Assembly: GCF_000346465.2 (NCBI RefSeq)
Contig: NC_034011.1
Coordinates: 20,811,928-20,875,927, forward strand
DNA length: 64,000 nucleotides
Direction: 5' to 3'
From: Prunus persica
Taxonomy: Eukaryota > Streptophyta > Magnoliopsida > Rosales > Rosaceae
The stretch's first letter is position 1. The number at the start of each line of letters is the position of its first letter. Positions 37,706 to 47,430 of this stretch are shown here, in pieces. The notes beneath the pieces are model-generated. The model made no database searches, was not told the DNA's origin, and was given only the letters and a program-made list of their open reading frames with translations. Both the position numbers and the translations under genes were made by a program.

Positions 37706-38049
37706 AGAATTGTTTTTATTTTTATTTATTTTTTATTTTTTATTTTTTTGGGAACTACAAGTCATGCTTTTCCACCACAATGGACAGCACTTGTGGACAG
37801 CACTTGTCTATAGACTAACGTGGGTATTGGATTAGGTGCACTTCAACTCCATTAATATTGTTTAAGAAAGTGATTTGATACCAAGAATGTTCAGAGAGAG
37901 AGAGGACAACGGTCTCAGAGACCAGTGTGTTTTTCTGGTGCTCCTAATTATGACCCTCTAATGAAAGTGGAGCAGAGATGGATGGAAGGAAAGAGGGATG
38001 AGAGATTTGGGTTTTATCATAAAATTCAGCTGGTATTGTTTGAGCGAAT

Positions 38050-38063
38050 TCGTGCTGATAACG
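38050..38063 (-). other. Primer-binding site of copy 1 (apparent tRNA-Ile anticodon-arm match)
   Basis: On the minus strand CGTTATCAGCACGA follows the 5' LTR end directly. It lacks the TGG that pairs with a tRNA 3' CCA. It is complementary, with one mismatch, to the anticodon arm of tRNA-Ile(AAU) as I recall it (TCGTGCTAATAACG). Confidence 0.6.
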
Positions 38064-38226
38064 TGTTATAAATCAAGAGGAATTATGGAGAGAATTGAGA
38101 GAGAGAGAGAGGAATGTAGGAACTGAACTTTCCTTAAGAGTTTTCTCTTCTCATTGTGTCTATCTTACAAGAATGGAGAAGTCCTATTTATAGGCATTTG
38201 GGCTCCATCTACATTATTTTACAACA
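38064..38226 (-). repeat. 5' LTR of copy 1
   Basis: 163 bp, same ends as the left LTR. It has one C/T difference and one extra GA unit. Confidence 0.9.
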
Positions 38227-39074
38227 TATATATATATTTGTTTTTTTTTCCATATGCAAATATAATTTCTTTTTTACATCAGGTAAATATATAGATATTC
38301 AAAATATAAATTAAAAAAATCGAAAAGAAAACAGATGAATGTGGGTGGAATGGAGTGGGAAGTAAAAAGAGGAAGAGGAATGTGTATGAAGTGGGGAGTA
38401 ACTTCCTCCATATAATTACTTAGGTGGAATTTGTTTTATATTTTATAATTGATCAAATTAGTGTTTTAACATTTTACCCGTATTTTATTAATTTGTAGTC
38501 TTTTACCATTTTGGTTAATCAGAGATATTTTTTGAATTTTTGAATATTTTATTATTAGAGTAAATTTAGGTTTTACCCATAAAAAAACTTTCACTTTTGG
38601 AAAAAGCCAAAGCTTTTTCAAAAAAGACAGAATAACCTCTCAACTTTCAAACTAAAGACATGCAAATATAAAGGATTTCTTAGGAAATCAAAAAATAAAT
38701 AAGGGCAATTTTGTCCATTTTTGCTTCTTTTAAAAATTTTCTCTCTCCTTTGGGCTTTTCCAAAGTCTCCCTATTATTAGTCGCTCTGCACGCGCTTCAG
38801 CGCCTACAAGAGGTTTTTTAAAAAAAATAATAATAAATTTATTTTAAAATTAAAAAAGGTAATGGGTAGTTGTGTTTCATAAAAATAGGTTTCATTATCT
38901 GATTTTTCTTTTAATTTTAATTTTTTTAATATGAAAAAGTGTGAATTTACCATATTATTCTCATTTAATTAGTAATTTTAATTCTTAATGTTTGGATTAA
39001 CCAATGACATTTTCTACCTTTTGCTTTATATATATAGATTCTCTACTTATTGTTATATATATATATATATATAT
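38227..39074. other. AT-rich intergenic DNA between transposons
   Basis: Very AT-rich, with no gene and no clear element ends. It continues the (AT)n target of copy 1. Confidence 0.45.
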
Positions 39075-39277
39075 CAGTCCTGATCTCTTGGACCCCTGTA
39101 GTCCAAGAGATTTATGGTCACCCACCGTTGGATGTAAATTCAACGGTTGACTTGAATCGGGTAATAATCATTTATGTCATATTGCATTTATATATATCAT
39201 TTTGAACCATTGGATTAATATCCAACGGTGGGTGACCACAATCTCTTGGACTCCTGTGGTCCAAGAGATCGGGACTG
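39075..39277. mobile_element. 203-bp MITE with ~60-bp inverted repeats
   Basis: The ends CAGTCCTGATCTCTTGGA (left) and the complement of CAGTCCCGATCTCTTGGA (right) extend to about 60 bp of inverted similarity, including the shared 'ggtcacccaccgttggat'. Each arm also holds an inner palindrome around 'cttggac...gtccaag'. It lies between (TA)n runs, so the target duplication is ambiguous. CAG ends suggest a hAT-type MITE. Confidence 0.7.
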
Positions 39278-39783
39278 ATATATATATATATATATATAGA
39301 TAAGTAAAATTAATATGGTCCAAAGTGTCATTTTTCTTTTCCCTTAATTATTATTTTGAACAAACTACAGTAAACCCCCCAATCTATAGGGTCATTTACG
39401 ATTTCATACCTGATTTTGGGGACATTTACCAGTACATACTCAATGTTGCGAAAACCTACAAATTGCCCATTATGTTAGCCAAACCGTTTGTGAATTTGTT
39501 AAATGCTGATGTGGCGAATGTTGGTTCTATTTTTTACTGAGGTGGACTTACAGGTGGACAAATAAATAATAAAAAATTATCTTTAAAATAATAAAAAATC
39601 AAATTTAAAAAAAAAGAAAAAAAAAAGAAAAAGAAAAGCAAAAACAGAAAAGCAAAAGAAAAGCAAATAAAATAGAAAAAGGTAAAAAGACGCAAACAGC
39701 CCCATTCCATTCCATCCTTTCCAGTCCAACCTCCAACCCACCCCCCCCACACCATCCGAGCCATCGCAACCCAGTTATGTACG

Positions 39784-42060
39784 AACGCGTTCGATTTGAT
39801 ATCATTCTCGGTCAGACTGGACTTGTCCGGGCTGTTCAACGACCATTCGTACGGCTCGGCAGAGGACAAGTGTTTCATGTTGGAGGAGACGGTGGAGAAG
39901 GTGGTGGAGAGAGTGGAGATGTTTGTTGAGGCCCAAAAAATCCATGGTTGGAACCTAATAAATTCCCGGCCCAAAATGACACATTGTTGAGAAAAGACCC
40001 AATTTGGAACACACAAAAGTCCGCCATGCACGCACCATGCCAAATAAATAATCTGTCATGCTAGGAATCGAGATTAAGATTATAAAATGCATTAGCTCTG
40101 CAAATCCATGCTAATTATTCTGTCAAACATCATAATTAAAAGCATGTCAAGCGACATGCCATGCCAAGCAAGAAATCATTATTGCACACCCAACCACGCT
40201 ATAAGCCTAAGTGGGCCCAAGCCACTCGAATGCCCACGGCTTGCTTGAGAGGGTTGTGGTATGAATGGTAATAAGTTGTCATGAGGCCCATTGATGGGCC
40301 GAGAAATGGAGGTTTCGGGTTGTTTGGGAGCCTCGAAACTCAAGCCCATTTCTTAGGCCCAAACATGTGGGTAAGCACAAAGGAGAAAATAGTTTATTAC
40401 GTTAGTCAAAATAGCCCATTAGCTTAATCAAATTAGCCCAACACCTCAACAAAATAAACCAACACTTGGGTGAGGTTAGCCCATTTATTTGATAAACCAA
40501 CCCATTGTCCTAGAAGGCCTATGTAACTAAAATAAAGACCTGCAAAAGCCTCAGCACTTGGTTGAAAAACAAAAACCACAAAGAGAACTTGGAAGTCCAC
40601 GTGCGCAGAGCTGCTGGGAGGCTCCAGCACATAGGAAAGAACAAATTCCAAATAAAAAATATCTGAAGGACCAAAGGATTTTAGTGCGCAGGCTGCCAAG
40701 AGGAGAGGCACCTTTCGAATCATCATGTATACCCATTTTCTTTCCTTCATCAGATCTAGCCATGGAAGGAGGAAGGAAAGAAAAAAGGAAATAGTTGAGA
40801 ATGAAAGTCTCCTACTGAAACAACTGCGGAAAAGGGCCTTGAGCACCCAAAAATCCCTGATTTTGTGCAAATGGGCAGAGAGAGTTTCACCAAGATGGGG
40901 AAAGTCAAGGAAAGAGAGAAGAAAGAAAGGGAAAAGCATGACCAAATTGGATAGAAACCATTAGGGTTTCTTGGAAAAGAATAGCTTCCAGCGGCTATAA
41001 ATAAGGCATCTTCTACCCAACAAAGGGACAATCACATCCAGAGAGCAAGCTTCATCTCTTACCTCCAAAACCCAGCAATTTCGTGCTCAGTTCATCCTTT
41101 TCCTCCTTGTTTTTCCTCTTGGCAAATCATTCTGATGTTTGACAGAACCTCTGTCCAGCGCTGGAAAAATACTTAAGACACCCACTGCCTAGCCTCTCTC
41201 CTCTTCTCAGCCAAAACATCTGATAATCCTTTTCTCATTTTCTTTAGAACCTTTGTTTTTTGTAGAAACTCACAGCTCTTTCCCTTTGAAGCTAAACTCA
41301 TGACAACTTTGCTCCCATGCCATAAGCCTCTCATGCCAAGCTAAGATTCTGCCTGTAGGCACTAAGAATTCATCTGTAAGCAACCATTATTTTTGTTGGT
41401 GAAGGTGACCAGGGTGTTTCCTAAGGCTCAGCTACCCTTTTGAAGCATTCTCGGGGCCTAAGTCTTAAACTCAGACCCAAGGGCAATTTTCTCATGTTTG
41501 GCTCTTTACAGTAGCCCAGACCCAAAGTAGCTGATGGAAGAAAAAAGAGATATTTAGTGATATACCCATTCTTAGTACTAATATTATAAATAAACCATAC
41601 ACAATTGAATTTCTATAAACAAACCCAAAAAAAACTCAAAAAAAATGACAGCTGGCTTTATTGAATGTAATATTGATTATTAAATTACTTTAATTCCCTA
41701 TTGAGTGTTTTGAGTATTTTTATGAGATTTTGGGTTTGGGCTTGTTTTAAGAAATAGATGGCAATTTTGTAGTTTATAAGAAGTTAAAAGCTTTTTTGTT
41801 ATGTTGTAAATGAGTTTTGGATATGTTTCTAAAGTCCATTTTATATAGGGTATTTTTATAATTTAGGCCCCTATATTGGGTATAATAGTAAATCTCCCAA
41901 GAAAAAAAGCCCTTACAACGTTCGCGAAGGCCGAGAAATTGAGGGTGGGGAGGAAGAAGGCGTGGGGTTTGGAGATGGATGAGCAGAATGGTAATTTGGC
42001 AATTGGGGTCGAGGTTTGCAGATTGATTGAGAATCTTGTTGTGGTGGTTTACAGGTCGTT
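39784..42060 (+). pseudogene. Captured CIPK (SnRK3) regulatory-region fragment, split by an insertion
   Basis: The left part (39784-39923) encodes NAFDLISFSVRLDLSGLFND, the NAF motif through which CBL calcium sensors bind CIPK kinases, then about 26 further codons ending VEKVVERVEM. The right part (41921-42060) encodes AEKLRVGRKKAWGLEMDEQN and then GNLAIGVEVCRLIENLVVVV, which resembles the CIPK C-terminal phosphatase-interaction region. The two parts are in frame with each other once the inserted 1,994 bp and one target-duplication copy are set aside. The kinase domain is absent, so this is a captured fragment. Confidence 0.8.
39924..41917 (+). mobile_element. LTR-like insertion (possible solo LTR) nested in the Pack-MULE
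   Basis: The insertion begins TGTTGAGGCCC and ends CCCTTACA, the TG...CA ends of LTRs. It is flanked by atgtt (39919-39923) and acgtt (41918-41922), a 5-bp target duplication with one mismatch. It has a promoter-like centre (ctataaataagg at about 40996-41007). No retrotransposon proteins and no paired internal LTRs were seen, so a solo LTR of about 2 kb is the simplest reading. The minus-strand frame 40433-40945 has no recognisable domain. Confidence 0.65.
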
Positions 42061-42911
42061 TTTTGCAACCAGCCTAAGTTGCTGGGGAGGGAAGTCCATT
42101 CCTTGAATTATATTGAATGAATTTGGATTATGATATTTTTCTCAGCCAAGCCTTTTCTATTTCATAGGCACTGATGTTTGGGATGTGAAATTTGACTGGC
42201 CTCGATGCCGTGAGGCTGATCGAAATTTGGGATGTGAAATTTGAAGTTGAACTCAGCTATGGTTTGGGGACAGCGACGGCCACGACATCTTTTTGGGGTT
42301 TGTGGTTTGGGGAAAACGATTAGATCTGTGGCATGAGAGAGGTGATCAGTTGGGCTGGAACAAGAGAGGTGTTAAGGCTGGGATGGGTGGCCTGAGTATG
42401 CTTGGGTGGTGGTTTGGGTGGCTATGGGCTAGAAGGAGAGGAGATCAGGAGAGAGAGAGAGAGAGAGAATCTGGGTAGGGTTTTTATTTATTTATTTATA
42501 TTTATATATATATTTTATAAAAAATATGTTTTATTTTTTTAATAATTTAAAAAATAAAATTGTTATTATTTTTTGTCCACGTGGAACTCCACGTCAATTA
42601 AAAATGGGTCCCACAAATTCCACGTAGGCAGATAACAGATTTTCTGGGGATCTCGCTAACGGAGGGGGCAATTTGTAGGTTTTCTGCGACGTTGAGTATG
42701 TACTGGTAAATATCTCCAAAATTGGATATGAACTCGTAAATGACCCTATAGGTTGGGGAGTTTACTGTAGTTTGTCCTATTATTTTCTATCATCATAATA
42801 CCCAAAAAAAGAAGAAGATCATTTTAATGATGGCTTAAATGTTGAAATGGTCCCTATGTTTTACCTCATCGACCAATTTAGTCCTCGTGTTACTAATTTG
42901 GCCAATTTTAT

Positions 42912-43305
42912 AGAAAGAACAAACCAAGTAGTAAAGTCGGTTATTCTAGTAAACCAACATTAACTTATAATTCCAGCCACATATTGTAGCTTCAATTAAG
43001 TTAGTGACTAGTGTCTAGGGAATACATCCACCGACTTTGCATTCTAAATTATTCTATAAAATTTTGCTAGCTTGTAAAAGTGTCCACCAAATGTGCATTA
43101 TTTTTCAACAACTTATAAATTGGTTCAAGACTTTTTAGCCTTAATGACTTCAGAGTGATAAACATGAAATGAACTACTTGTAGAATAAGTTATGATTGAA
43201 GACGATAAACTTGACTTCAAGTCATTACATTAATGGAAGAGCGTCCATGCATATGGACGCTGCCGATTGCATCTCCACCATGTCCATTTGATGGGTTAGA
43301 GAGTG
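42912..43305. repeat. Segmental duplicate of 49624-50002
   Basis: About 380 bases, from 'gaacaaaccaagtagta' to the 'ccatgtccatttgatggg' block, are nearly the same as 49624-50002. The shared tail is the 5' part of the unidentified gene piece described at 49957. It marks one boundary of the RLP duplication unit. Confidence 0.85.
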
Positions 43306-43372
43306 ACTATTTTTAATAATTATAGTTTGACAACAATGTTTGTGCTTACATGCAAAAGACTGACTGTGGAAC

Positions 43373-44260
43373 CAGTGTTTTCAAAGGCATCCCTAAGTGC
43401 GCGTCGGAGCGAGGCGGAGAGAAATCGCCTTGGTACAGTTGTTTAGCTTGTTGCCCGCTTAGCTTGGTGAGGCGTGGCAAGGCGTGCGAGGTGAGTCGTG
43501 GAAGGTGCAAAGAAGCGCCGCTGTCTGCAAGCCAGAGCGTGAGGAAGAAGACGACCTGGGTCGAAATTTTTTTGTTAGGGTTTGTTTTAGCGAAACGACG
43601 TCGTTTCATCTAGTTAACTTTTTTTTTTTTAATTGAGGTGACTAAACGCACTTTTTGGTTTTTATCTTTTAAACAAATAGCATGCCTTAAAAGGCCCCCA
43701 CTGAAACAAACGATATTTCCTTTTTTTTTCTTCTAAATAAATACATTAATGGACCTATCAATATATTCCTAATGCGATAATCTCCATAAATTTTAATTCT
43801 CTCCACAAGTTGAAGCGTCTCTCTCCTTCAGTATGCAATTCTCTTTGTATAAGATTTATATAAATATATATATATATATGTTTTTTTTTCTTCCAAACAA
43901 CACAATAGCCAACTAAAATAAACACTCAAGTCCACACATAAATGCCGAAAATCATAACATTTTATGTTTCGTGATGAGGAGTGGGATGCATGAATTGAGT
44001 TTTTCTTTTGATGTCGAATAAGTATTTTATGTTTTGAGATTGATTATTATGTTTGAATGACATTTACTACTTATATTTTTTTATAGAATATTTTGGCTCA
44101 ATAAGAATTAGTAGTAAAATTTATCTGTATTATTATTTATAATTTTTTTAATTAAAATAAATTAATGTTTAAAAGGCTAACGCCTCAACGTTTCAAGGCT
44201 TACGCCTTGCATAGCGGACTAAAAACGCTTCGCCTCTACGCCTCGTCTTTTAAAAGATTG
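43373..44260. mobile_element. Non-autonomous hAT element inserted in the RLP1 promoter
   Basis: The ends are CAGTGTTTTCAAAGGC and the complement of CAATCTTTTAAAAGACGAGG, imperfect inverted repeats rich in GCG. A perfect 8-bp target duplication TGTGGAAC flanks it (43365-43372 and 44261-44268). The paralogous promoter at 48760-48935 shows the unoccupied sequence, confirming both borders. It is 888 bp with no transposase, and contains the 16-bp palindrome GAAACGACGTCGTTTC near 43591-43606. Confidence 0.9.
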
Positions 44261-44396
44261 TGTGGAACAATGTTTCCAGCAAGATAAATATCAATCCTGC
44301 AGACAACTTGACTTTAAGTCTTGGAGTGATTGATTTGGCTTCATCACCGCTCATCAAGCATCCCCATTTTCCTTGATTATTTTGCATGAGCTGTGT

Positions 44397-44405
44397 CTAT
44401 AAAAG
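44397..44405 (+). promoter_or_regulatory. TATA box of RLP1
   Basis: The sequence ctataaaag lies about 72 bases before the ATG. The same element with the same following 'gag' context occurs upstream of the other RLP copies (50719 and 56434). Confidence 0.65.
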
Positions 44406-44475
44406 GAGGTGGATTTCTCGATCCTTAATTACGTAAGAGCCATAAGCATTTCCATAATCAGAAAACAAAGCTGCG

Positions 44476-47430
44476 ATGGGAATGGAATCGTGGTGGTCGA
44501 AGTTTATTTCTGTATGTAGTTTTATTTTGCTATTACTCAATGCCACTCACTGTTTTTTACTTGCACAGACTCAGGCACTTGGCCAGGTTGATGAGTGCTC
44601 AGCCTTGCTGCAGTTCAAGGAAAGCTTTGCAATTAACAAGTCTGTTTCTGCAGACCCTCTTGCTTATCCGAAGGTTTCATTTTGGACGCGAGAAGGAGAT
44701 GGGAATCGGAGTAATTGTTGTTCATGGGATGGTGTTGAGTGTGATGAAGACTTTGGCCATGTTGTCGGCCTTGATCTCCGTAGCAGCTGTCTCTACGGTT
44801 CTATCAATTCCAGCAACACTCTCTTCCGCCTTGTTCACTTGCAGTGGCTTGACCTCTCAGATAATCACTTCAATTTCTCTCAAATACCATCAAGGTTCGG
44901 TGATGATCTTTCGAGTCTAACATATCTCAACCTTTCAAATTCCTTGTTTTCCGGAGAAATTCCACCAGAAATTTCAAAGTTATCGAAGCTGTCTACCCTT
45001 GATCTGTCTTTCAATGATCTGAAAGTTGATGATGATAGTTTCCCTTTGAAACTGACCAAGGGCAACATGAGAAGCCTGGTTCAGAACTTGACCGCCATAA
45101 AACAACTTCATCTTAATTGGGTAGAGATGTACTCCACTGTGCCTGATATCTTGGTCAATGCATCTTCTCTCACATCTCTCCAACTTCGCGGTTGTGGGTT
45201 GAATGGGGAATTCCCAATTGGCATTTTCCACCTACCAAACTTAGAGGTTCTCCATCTGCTCTATAACTCAAACCTCACCGGTTATTTTCCTGACTTTAAC
45301 AGGAGCAATGCCCTCAAGAAATTGAATGTTGCCAACACGAATTTCTCTGGCCAACTGCCTAACTCCCTCGGAAACCTTCATTCCTTGATTGTGTTTGTCA
45401 TCTCATCGTGTAATTTTCATCCCAATGTTCCATCTTCACTCGGAAACCTTACCCAGCTCAACTACCTTGACATGTTTTCATTTAATGACGTTTCCAAAGG
45501 CAAGATGGGAGAATTCCCATCTTTTGTGTCTAACCTGACACAACTTGAATTTCTAGACTTGTCCGATACTGAAATATCTGGTCAAATCCCATCTTGGCTC
45601 ATGAAGTTGACCCAGTTAACCAGTCTAAGCCTTGACGAGAACAATTTGCAAGGACCAATTCCTAGGTCGCTCTTCCAACTCAAAAATCTTGAATATCTTT
45701 CTCTTTCCGGTAATAACTTGAGTGGGTTGGTTGAGTTTGATCAGTTTTCCAAGCTCAAAAAGTTGAAGGACCTTGATTTATCGAACAACATGTTATCTGT
45801 GGAGATCAGAAATGATTTAAGTGCTACTCTTCCAAAGCTTCAAACTCTAGCACTGGGCGCCTGCAACTTAACAGAGTTCCCAAAATTTTTGAAAAATCAA
45901 TCCGAATTGACTAAGCTAGACCTTTCTGACAACTATATTCACGGCCCAATACCGAAATGGCTATGGAATGCAACTATTGAAACTTTGTGGGGACTCCGTC
46001 TCTATGACAACTTTTTGACAGGATTTGACCAAGATCCAGGCATTCTCCGATGGACAAATCTGAACTATCTGGCTCTTGGGTCTAACATGTTACAAGGACC
46101 TCTGCCAATTCCCCCGCAATCAATCAGATTATATGATGTCGAAAACAACGAATATACTGGAGAAATTTCACCCCTGTTCTGCAACTTCAATAATCTCCAA
46201 GTTCTCAGGTTGTCCAACAACAGCCTCAGTGGCATGCTTCCACAATGTTTGGGTAACTCTAGTGTTTTGGAAATATTGGCCCTGCATAACAATTTTTTTA
46301 ATGGATATATTCCTCCAATATGTCCAAGCAAAACTAGTCTGAGAATTGTTGATTTTAGTTATAATCAGTTGCAGGGGAAGCTACCAAGAGGGGTGATGAA
46401 TTGTACTCAGTTAAAGGTTCTTAATTTTGCAAACAATCAGATGAGTGACATCTTCCCATCTTGGTTAGGGGCACTTCCAGAATTAAGGATTCTCATTTTG
46501 CGGTCCAATGGATTTCATGGCGTAATTGGGAAGCCTGCAACTAAACATGAATTCCCAAATTTGCGCATCATTGACTTATCTAACAATGGTTTCTCAGGTA
46601 TGTTGCCCTCTAACTACTTAGAGATCTGGAATTCCATGAAACATGTTGATGAAAACCGGCAAACTTATTTTAGTGTATATACGGATGACGTCGATGGACG
46701 TTACTTTGGAAGTGATTACGCAATGACAATAAGTGGTAAAGGTGTTCAGTTGAAATATGAAAGGACCCCTTATCTTCTCACACTCGTAGATCTGTCAAGT
46801 AATAGATTTGAAGGAGAGATTCCAGAAGGTCCCGTTGGGAACCTAAGAGGCCTTGTTTTGCTGAACCTTTCCAACAACTCTCTCACTGGTCACATCCCCT
46901 CATCTTTAGGGGACTTGGCTGCTCTCGAATCGTTAGATCTCTCCCAGAACCAGCTCTCAGGAAGGATCCCGAGTAATTTAGAACAACTCACTTTCCTTGC
47001 ATATTTTAATGTATCCCATAACCATCTCTCCGGGCCTATACCACTTGGCAAACAATTCGATACATTCCAGGAGGACTGGTACGAAGGAAACTCAGGTCTG
47101 TGTGGAAAGTCTCTGCCAAAGAAATGTGAAGATTCTGAGATCTCAACGCGGCCACCATCATCAATCGTGGGAGAAGATGAAGACTCTGTATTTCAAATTG
47201 CACTAGATTGGTACGTGGTTGTGCCAGGAGTTGTTAGTGGTCTGATAGTTGGAGTGGTTGTTGGGAACATATGGACAACAAAGAAGCACGAATGGTTTGT
47301 GGAGACATTTAGCAGGAGGAGGAAGCCAAGAGGCACACAAGGGCTAGGAGGGGACGCAGAACTTAGCTCAAGGCCATGTATCTGTGTGTTATGTATGCGT
47401 GTTTGGTGTGTCCGTAAGGGAAGTATTTGA
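44476..47430 (+). CDS. LRR receptor-like protein (RLP1 of the cluster, Cf/HcrVf type)
   Basis: An intronless 984-codon frame. It has a signal peptide (hydrophobic residues about 12-30), an N-terminal LRR cap (DECSALLQFKESFAIN ... CCSWDGVECDE), about 25-30 extracellular LRRs with a non-LRR island near residue 735-765, and an acidic juxtamembrane stretch (GEDEDSV). One transmembrane helix ([20 protein letters not shown]) and a short basic tail follow, with no kinase. This is the layout of Cf-9/HcrVf immune receptors, which detect apoplastic ligands and signal through SOBIR1/BAK1. After RKPRGT a two-base difference from the RLP3 gene shifts the last ~30 codons, so its tail (GLGGDAELSSRP...) is unlike the paralogues. 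It also lacks one LRR (about 24 residues) that RLP3 has. The ATG two codons downstream (44482) is an alternative start. Confidence 0.93.
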   Translation: MGMESWWSKFISVCSFILLLLNATHCFLLAQTQALGQVDECSALLQFKESFAINKSVSADPLAYPKVSFWTREGDGNRSNCCSWDGVECDEDFGHVVGLDLRSSCLYGSINSSNTLFRLVHLQWLDLSDNHFNFSQIPSRFGDDLSSLTYLNLSNSLFSGEIPPEISKLSKLSTLDLSFNDLKVDDDSFPLKLTKGNMRSLVQNLTAIKQLHLNWVEMYSTVPDILVNASSLTSLQLRGCGLNGEFPIGIFHLPNLEVLHLLYNSNLTGYFPDFNRSNALKKLNVANTNFSGQLPNSLGNLHSLIVFVISSCNFHPNVPSSLGNLTQLNYLDMFSFNDVSKGKMGEFPSFVSNLTQLEFLDLSDTEISGQIPSWLMKLTQLTSLSLDENNLQGPIPRSLFQLKNLEYLSLSGNNLSGLVEFDQFSKLKKLKDLDLSNNMLSVEIRNDLSATLPKLQTLALGACNLTEFPKFLKNQSELTKLDLSDNYIHGPIPKWLWNATIETLWGLRLYDNFLTGFDQDPGILRWTNLNYLALGSNMLQGPLPIPPQSIRLYDVENNEYTGEISPLFCNFNNLQVLRLSNNSLSGMLPQCLGNSSVLEILALHNNFFNGYIPPICPSKTSLRIVDFSYNQLQGKLPRGVMNCTQLKVLNFANNQMSDIFPSWLGALPELRILILRSNGFHGVIGKPATKHEFPNLRIIDLSNNGFSGMLPSNYLEIWNSMKHVDENRQTYFSVYTDDVDGRYFGSDYAMTISGKGVQLKYERTPYLLTLVDLSSNRFEGEIPEGPVGNLRGLVLLNLSNNSLTGHIPSSLGDLAALESLDLSQNQLSGRIPSNLEQLTFLAYFNVSHNHLSGPIPLGKQFDTFQEDWYEGNSGLCGKSLPKKCEDSEISTRPPSSIVGEDEDSVFQIALDWYVVVPGVVSGLIVGVVVGNIWTTKKHEWFVETFSRRRKPRGTQGLGGDAELSSRPCICVLCMRVWCVRKGSI

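Larger units (their letters stand above)
31965..38226 (-). mobile_element. Non-autonomous LTR retrotransposon carrying host gene fragments (copy 1)
   Basis: Terminal direct repeats at 31965-32125 and 38064-38226 differ by about one substitution plus one GA unit. Read on the minus strand they start TGTTG and end AACA. The 5-bp flanks are both tatat, although this lies in an AT microsatellite. The purine tract sits inside the left LTR and the primer site inside the right LTR, so the element is transcribed leftwards. No gag, protease, integrase, reverse transcriptase or RNase H frame is visible in 6.26 kb, so it must be mobilised in trans. It contains a 201-bp triple repeat (33670-34272), four copies of an ~80-bp motif (32161-32743), a repeat-rich block (about 35890-36770) shared with the element at 61396, and two captured host gene fragments (37364-37705). 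Confidence 0.88.
39358..42777. mobile_element. Pack-MULE: Mutator-type element carrying a CIPK fragment
   Basis: Inverted repeats of about 125 bp (39358-39484 and about 42651-42777) start gaacaaactacagtaaac and its near complement. Perfect 9-bp target duplications, tattatttt, flank it at 39349-39357 and 42778-42786. There is no transposase. The interior holds a CIPK gene fragment (39784-39923 and 41921-42060) interrupted by a younger insertion at 39924-41917. Without that insertion the element would be about 1.4 kb. Confidence 0.88.

Noticed and set aside
37371..37835. Alternative plus-strand frame over the captured fragments
   Set aside because: The neighbouring frame (37334-37813) carries both the DnaJ and GNHD phosphoesterase motifs; this one has none.
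38227..39074. Possible element between copy 1 and the MITE
   Set aside because: No inverted or direct terminal repeats could be found; it seems to be simple AT-rich DNA.
40433..40945. 170-codon minus-strand frame
   Set aside because: It lies inside the nested LTR-like insertion, lacks recognisable motifs and overlaps frames on both strands in low-complexity sequence.
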